From assembly GCF_030014955.1 (NCBI RefSeq), contig NZ_JAGRPV010000001.1:7316001-7380000 (forward strand): a DNA stretch of 64,000 nucleotides, given 5' to 3'. Shown here piece by piece: positions 59,883 through 64,000 of this stretch. Each line of letters starts with the position of its first letter. The stretch's first letter is position 1. Under the pieces are notes generated by a model. It was not told the origin of the DNA. It saw nothing but the letters and a program-made list of their open reading frames with translations, and searched no databases. This stretch comes from Cohnella hashimotonis (GTDB taxonomy: Bacteria; Bacillota; Bacilli; Paenibacillales; Paenibacillaceae). Made by a program: the position numbers and the translations under genes.

Positions 59883-60640
59883 CACCTCGATCTCCAATGG
59901 GTTGCCCGGCTGCCGATCCGGTTGATGACGGCGATCAGGACGACGCTGACCAGGACGATGACCAGGATGGAGGCGAACACCTTATCGAGCGCGTAGGCAT
60001 TCTTGGCCCGTACCATGTACACGCCGATCCCCTTCGTGCCGCCCTGCCATTCCGCGATGATGGCCGCCATGATCAGGTAGGTAGCGGCAATCTTGAGTCC
60101 TGAGAAGAAGTTGACCATCGCATAAGGCAGCTTCAGGTGCAGAAACGTCTGGAGCTTGCCGGCCTCGAACGAGCGGAACAGGTTCACGTAGTCCCGGTCC
60201 ACCTTTTCAAAGGCGTCGACGAGACTGATGCAGATGGGGAAAAAGCACACCATGACGATAACGAGCACCTTGGGCAGCATGCCGAAGCCGAACCAGATGA
60301 TCAGAATGGGCGTAATGACGATCGTGGGCACGGTCTGGGAGACGATCAGTATGGGATAGAGCGACTTCTTGACGATGTCGAAGCTGTCCATCAGAATGCC
60401 GAGCACGAACGCCAGCACGATGGAGAGCAAGAAGCCCAGCGCGGATTCGTACAGCGTCGTGCCGACATGGCCGGCGATGGCGCCGAAGTCGTCGATCAGC
60501 GCGTTCACCGTATCCAGCGGAGAAGGAAGAATATACATCGGCACGTCCGCCAGCGTCACGATGAGCTGCCAGAGGACGATGACGGCCAGCAAGGCGAGGA
60601 TCGGGTACAACCGTTGGTCCGGTCGAATGCGTCTAGTCAT
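59882..60640 (-). CDS. ABC transporter permease (ThiX/SsuC type)
   Basis: 252-aa six-TM permease starting after an N-terminal DQRLYPILALLAVIVLWQL helix; the EAA loop is FRSFEAGKLQTFLHLKLPYAMVNFFSGLKIA. Sequence and neighbours fit the uptake of hydroxymethylpyrimidine-type thiamine precursors by ThiXYZ. ATG 60638-60640; a separate promoter lies 45 bases upstream. Confidence 0.9.
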   Translation of the reverse strand: MTRRIRPDQRLYPILALLAVIVLWQLIVTLADVPMYILPSPLDTVNALIDDFGAIAGHVGTTLYESALGFLLSIVLAFVLGILMDSFDIVKKSLYPILIVSQTVPTIVITPILIIWFGFGMLPKVLVIVMVCFFPICISLVDAFEKVDRDYVNLFRSFEAGKLQTFLHLKLPYAMVNFFSGLKIAATYLIMAAIIAEWQGGTKGIGVYMVRAKNAYALDKVFASILVIVLVSVVLIAVINRIGSRATHWRSR

Positions 60641-60685
60641 CAGTTGTCACGCCTTATTTTTTATAATTCCGACTGAATTACTTAT

Positions 60686-60714
60686 AATTTAACAAGCGTT
60701 TAAATACCTGTCAA
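60686..60714 (-). promoter_or_regulatory. Internal promoter of the permease-ATPase pair
   Basis: -35 TTGACA (60709-60714), 17-bp spacer, -10 TAAATT (60686-60691). The -35 overlaps the stop codon of the kinase gene, so permease and ATPase can be expressed apart from the upstream genes. Confidence 0.65.
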
Positions 60715-61943
60715 TCCTGCCGCAACGCCGCTTGGCCGCTACGGTACGGCCGCTGCCTCAAATGATCCAGAAGCGCCTGCCCATGCTCGCCCTGGAACCA
60801 AGTCGCATGCCCCAGCCAATACAGATCGTACGCCATATCCGCGTTGGACACGGATCGCACGATGCCCGCAAAATAGTCGATCTCGGAGAGCACGAACTCC
60901 GCATGCACGAGCGGCAGCAGCGCCGGTAGTGCAGCTTGTTCGGCGGCGCTTAACGGCCTGACCGATTCATAGCCGGCGAGCAGCGCCTCCATGTCGGCAT
61001 AAGCGACCAGGCCGTCCTGCTTGCCCGCGTGAAGCGCGAGCCAATCCACCGTGCCCCGCTCGATCGCCGTCGCCAGATCGTAGACTGCGTTGGTGCGGTC
61101 CGCAAGCCCGAAGTCGAGGATGGACGCTACCTCCGTCCCTTCCGGGTCTTCGCGCCACAGCAGGTTCGAAGCATGCCAGTCGTTGTGCGACCAGAGCGGC
61201 TGCAGACCGGCCAGATGCGGCGCGAGCCGGTCATAGAACGGCAGGAGCGTGGCCTTGAAGTCCTGCTCCCACGGACGGCTCGCCAGATAGCCGGCGAGCG
61301 CCTCGCGGCGGGCGACATAGGCCCGCAGCGCGGCGCGCGGGTCAGCGGCGGCGCTTGCGAAGATCGAGAAGCTCGAGACGAGCGGCCGCACCCGTCTCGC
61401 CGGCGCATCGAAGCCCGCTGCCGCGACGTGCATGCGGGCCAGCGCTTCCCCGGCCGCATAGGCATGGGCTTCTCGCTGAAATGGACTCCACGAGACGGCA
61501 TCCCGGTACAGATCCGTCCCCTGCGCAAGCCGATGGACCTCGTACGTCCACTCGTCCATCGCATAGGCGGTCGCCCCGTCCCGCCCCTCCAGGATCTCGC
61601 TGACCGGAACACCGTTCGTCCGCAGGTGGCGGATGAACCGATGCTCCTCGTTCAGTCCTTCGACGTCACGCACCGAACGGTGGTGACGCTTTACGAACAG
61701 GCGGCCGCCGCCGGACATCTCGGCGATCGTCGCGCTCGAGAACGGGCGCGGGCTATGCCAGACGAGCGCCGTAGCCTCGCCGACATCTGTCGCGAACCGG
61801 CTGAGCAGCCGGTTCGCTTCCTCCAGCGCGATCGGCGCCCAGTCCGGCCGGACCAGCTCCGCGCCCATGCCGTGGGCCTGCACCGCTGCGCCTGGCACTG
61901 CACCCGGTGCCGCCCCCGCCGCCGCGTGCGCCCGCTCGCTCAT
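60711..61943 (-). CDS. APH-fold small-molecule kinase in a thiamine-precursor transport operon
   Basis: 410 aa of the aminoglycoside phosphotransferase/choline kinase fold. Catalytic loop HNDWHASNLLW (Asp at the Brenner motif), metal-binding DFGLADRTN, and an ATP-Lys in LFVKRHHRS. The N-terminal ~30 residues are Ala-rich linker. The start ATG 61941-61943 overlaps the upstream stop (ATGA), so it is coupled to the THI5-like gene. Thiamine kinase (ThiK) has this fold, and the operon imports pyrimidine-like compounds, so a hydroxymethylpyrimidine/thiamine-related alcohol is the likely substrate; CotS-like spore proteins are an alternative. Confidence 0.75.
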   Translation of the reverse strand: MSERAHAAAGAAPGAVPGAAVQAHGMGAELVRPDWAPIALEEANRLLSRFATDVGEATALVWHSPRPFSSATIAEMSGGGRLFVKRHHRSVRDVEGLNEEHRFIRHLRTNGVPVSEILEGRDGATAYAMDEWTYEVHRLAQGTDLYRDAVSWSPFQREAHAYAAGEALARMHVAAAGFDAPARRVRPLVSSFSIFASAAADPRAALRAYVARREALAGYLASRPWEQDFKATLLPFYDRLAPHLAGLQPLWSHNDWHASNLLWREDPEGTEVASILDFGLADRTNAVYDLATAIERGTVDWLALHAGKQDGLVAYADMEALLAGYESVRPLSAAEQAALPALLPLVHAEFVLSEIDYFAGIVRSVSNADMAYDLYWLGHATWFQGEHGQALLDHLRQRPYRSGQAALRQD

Positions 61944-62863
61944 ATCGCAGCCCTCTGCGGCAGATATTCGTTCGTGTATGCCGTCCGCCAGCTCTCTTTG
62001 TCGTGCAAAATGCCATGCTCGGCAAGCCATGCCGCGTAAGGCTCGATCAGCTCGACCCGCTGGCGCCCCCAGGCGCCGTCATGCAGCCAGGTCGGCGCGA
62101 TCAGCGGCAGCGAACGCTCGAACAGCCGCCTTGGAAAGTATGGCACGAACTTCTCGAACACCGGCACCGCCGCAAGCGGATCGGCGGCGACTGCCAGGTA
62201 GCCCCGCTCGGTTGCCTCCAGAAACGAGCGGACTACCTCGGGCTCCCGCTTCGTCAGCGCCTCCTGCGTGCCGAGCAGATAGCTGTGATACGGGGGTGCC
62301 CCGATCTCGTCCACCGGCCATACAATACGCTCCGACTCCGGCACCGCGGTGTCCATCAGAATCTCCCATGCCCAGTAGCTGCCGAACGTCGCATCCGCTT
62401 CGCCCGCGGCGATCGCGTCCGGCGTCAGCTCCCGCGTGCCGGCATCCACAATGACGATCGCGTCAGGATCGCCGCCGTCCGCCTCCACCAGCTGGCGGAT
62501 CATCGCGAGCCCCCGCGGCGTCGGATTCATCGCTACGCGCTTGCCGGCCAAGTCGGCCGGCCTGCGAATGCCCGTGCTCCGCACCGTCTGCACCGTCTCC
62601 ATCCCGCGATGATTGATCGCCGCGACGCCAACCACCACCGGCTGTTTTTCCCGCTGCACGAGCAGCCGGTTGCTGGGAAAAATGCCGAAGTCCGCCTCCC
62701 CCCTCGCCAGATAAGCCAGCGTGTCTCCCCGCCCGGGGTCGTACACGGTGAATTCGACGTCGAGCCCTGCCTCTCGATACCAGCCCTGCTCTCTCGCATA
62801 GTAGAACCCGGCCGAATTCGTCCAAGGGTAGAAGTATTCCAGCATAACCTTCAAGTTTCTCAT
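61940..62863 (-). CDS. THI5/NMT1-like substrate-binding fold without signal peptide
   Basis: 307 aa, periplasmic-binding-protein-type fold: YPWTNSAGFYYAREQGWYREAGLDVEF, the ADFGIFPSN loop, PTPRGLAMIRQL and ATFGSYWAWE. It starts directly at MRNLKVMLEYFYPW with no signal peptide or lipobox, after AAGGAAG. It contains no Cys, so the CCCFC motif of yeast THI5 is missing. It could be a cytosolic sensor or carrier, or a substrate-binding subunit that lost its signal. Lies between the lipoprotein homologue and the kinase, coupled to the latter. Confidence 0.8.
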   Translation of the reverse strand: MRNLKVMLEYFYPWTNSAGFYYAREQGWYREAGLDVEFTVYDPGRGDTLAYLARGEADFGIFPSNRLLVQREKQPVVVGVAAINHRGMETVQTVRSTGIRRPADLAGKRVAMNPTPRGLAMIRQLVEADGGDPDAIVIVDAGTRELTPDAIAAGEADATFGSYWAWEILMDTAVPESERIVWPVDEIGAPPYHSYLLGTQEALTKREPEVVRSFLEATERGYLAVAADPLAAVPVFEKFVPYFPRRLFERSLPLIAPTWLHDGAWGRQRVELIEPYAAWLAEHGILHDKESWRTAYTNEYLPQRAAI

Positions 62864-62914
62864 GAGGCCGACTTCCTTTTTTATAAAATGTTAAATCTCT
62901 CGGTTCCCTAGCAG

Positions 62915-62990
62915 GATCCCGTGTTGCTTGACCTTGCTTTCCCTTGCCTTACCTTGCCTCTTTGCCTTGCCGCCTTGCTTTGCCTGATGT
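62915..62990 (-). repeat. GGCAAG-type degenerate simple repeat
   Basis: The 137-base gap between the two binding-protein genes is filled with purine-biased GGCAAG/AAGGCAAG units on the minus strand (about ten imperfect copies). No terminator fits. It could affect mRNA structure or arise from slippage. Confidence 0.5.
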
Positions 62991-63000
62991 TCGATCCTCG

Positions 63001-64000
63001 TCACTTTTTAGGCAGAAACTCGTTCGTAAAGGCGTCCGCCGCGACCAGCTCTTTGTCGATCAGGCCCTTCTCCTTCAGGAATTGCGCGTAAGCGTTCCAC
63101 ACCTGCTCCTTCATCTGTCCCCATGCCGGCGCATCGGCGATATACTGCGAGGCCAGGAACTTCTGGCTCTCCACCGCCAGCGTCTTGTCGATCTCCGGCG
63201 CGTGCTTGAGCAGCAGCTCCGCGCTCTCTTCCGGATGCGCGATCGCGTATTGGTAGCCTTCCTCGGTCGCCTTCAGGAACTTGCGCGCTTTGTCCGGATC
63301 GCTCTTCAGCGTCTTGGTGCCCGCGATCAGGATCGGCGTATAGTAATCGAGCGCGGGGTCCAGATCCTTGGCCGCGATATAGTTTATCTCGACGCCCCGG
63401 TTCTTCGCTTCGACCCCCGTCCAGCCCTCGAAGATCCAGGCAAAGTCCACGTTCTTGCTCGTTGCCGCGAAGAAATCGTCGCTGCCGATATCGACCCGCT
63501 TCAGCTTGCCGTAATCGGCGCCGTCCTTCTCCATGACCGCCTGCAGCACCGCTTCCTCGGAGGGCGAGCCCCATCCGCCGTACACCTTGCCTTCAAAGTC
63601 CTTCGGGCTCGTAATGTTCTTGTCCTTGGGGGAGGCGAAGCCCGACGTGTTGTGCTGGATCAGCGTGGCGACCGCCTTGATCGGCAGCGGATCCTTGCTC
63701 GTGAGCGCGTACGTCACGTCCTCCTGATAGCTCACGCCGAAGTCGCCCTTGCCGGCGGCGATCAGCGTCGCGGTCGTGCCCTCCGACGGTTGCGCGATGT
63801 CGACGTCCAGTCCTTCCGCACTGTAGTAGCCTTTTTCCAGAGCGACGTACAGGCCCGTGTGGTTCGTGTTCGGCGTCCAGTCCAATATGACCTTGACCGC
63901 CTCCGTCTTCGCCCCGCTTGCCTCATTCTTGTCGCTGCCGCAGCCCGCCAGCAGTCCTGCCGCCAATCCTGCGATCGCCAATATCTTTATCGTTTTTGCC
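63001..64000 (-). CDS. ThiY-like substrate-binding lipoprotein (5' end outside window)
   Basis: At least 333 residues visible minus the extreme N-terminus, which lies beyond base 64000. Signal ending with lipobox LLAGC, then [24 protein letters not shown], the THI5/NMT1 signature of pyrimidine-precursor binding proteins, [38 protein letters not shown] and [14 protein letters not shown]. It should capture HMP/formyl-aminopyrimidine-type thiamine precursors for the permease and ATPase further down. A TPP riboswitch would be expected to the right of the window. Confidence 0.9.
   Translation of the reverse strand, partial: AKTIKILAIAGLAAGLLAGCGSDKNEASGAKTEAVKVILDWTPNTNHTGLYVALEKGYYSAEGLDVDIAQPSEGTTATLIAAGKGDFGVSYQEDVTYALTSKDPLPIKAVATLIQHNTSGFASPKDKNITSPKDFEGKVYGGWGSPSEEAVLQAVMEKDGADYGKLKRVDIGSDDFFAATSKNVDFAWIFEGWTGVEAKNRGVEINYIAAKDLDPALDYYTPILIAGTKTLKSDPDKARKFLKATEEGYQYAIAHPEESAELLLKHAPEIDKTLAVESQKFLASQYIADAPAWGQMKEQVWNAYAQFLKEKGLIDKELVAADAFTNEFLPKK

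Overview
The window looks like chromosome of a GC-rich, endospore-forming Bacillota of the Paenibacillaceae (Paenibacillus/Cohnella type). The evidence is a gerA-type germinant-receptor operon, LplB/YtcP-type sugar ABC transporters, transmembrane AraC regulators, strong AGGAGG ribosome sites with frequent GTG/TTG starts, and a T-box leader before trpS. No insertion sequence, prophage, CRISPR array, rRNA or tRNA gene was seen.

The most notable region is the left edge (1-3040). It is the right-hand part of a class II lasso-peptide gene cluster of the paeninodin type, reading leftwards: a lasso cyclase (asparagine-synthetase fold), a 45-codon precursor gene that is easy to miss, and an HPr-kinase-like tailoring kinase cut by the window edge. 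The predicted core starts GGPNGLYPD (Gly1-Asp9 ring) and ends in Ser, the residue such kinases phosphorylate. Two tandem extended -10 promoters precede the cyclase. The leader-binding protein (B1), protease (B2) and exporter should lie left of base 1.

From 3.3 to 9.5 kb are housekeeping and stress genes: a DapA-family aldolase, a CpsB/YwqE-type PHP phosphatase, a chloramphenicol acetyltransferase with what looks like an intact leader-peptide/hairpin translational attenuator, a methyltransferase, a MerR regulator divergent from a short-chain dehydrogenase (both promoters with the 19-bp MerR spacer), and an ankyrin protein. From 9.6 to 19.3 kb are a triple-module hybrid sensor kinase, a Met/His-rich putative copper protein, a secreted copper amine oxidase and a two-component pair. 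From 19.3 to 23.3 kb is the four-gene germinant-receptor operon, and from 23.4 to 26.2 kb an SDR, an AraC regulator and an aldo-keto reductase.

From 26.6 to 50.3 kb is a glycan-utilisation locus. On the minus strand are an SGNH esterase, a GH2 beta-mannosidase, an unassigned 821-residue TIM-barrel-like protein, an oligosaccharide ABC transporter (two permeases and a lipoprotein), a ~2,700-residue secreted multidomain protein with GH99/WbsX-like and pectinesterase-like domains, and an MDR dehydrogenase. Divergently placed are a membrane-bound AraC regulator and a GH3 hydrolase. Together they could bind, deacylate, trim and import a mannose-containing polysaccharide.

From 50.4 to 64 kb are trpS with a T-box and a Trp-rich upstream ORF, VOC proteins, a VWA lipoprotein, a two-gene NADAR-PARG (ADP-ribose) operon with palindromic operator candidates, a 51-bp tandem repeat array, a rhodanese and a MerR-GyrI regulator, and a ThiXYZ-like pyrimidine/thiamine-precursor ABC transporter with a signal-less THI5-like protein and an APH-fold kinase, running off the right edge.
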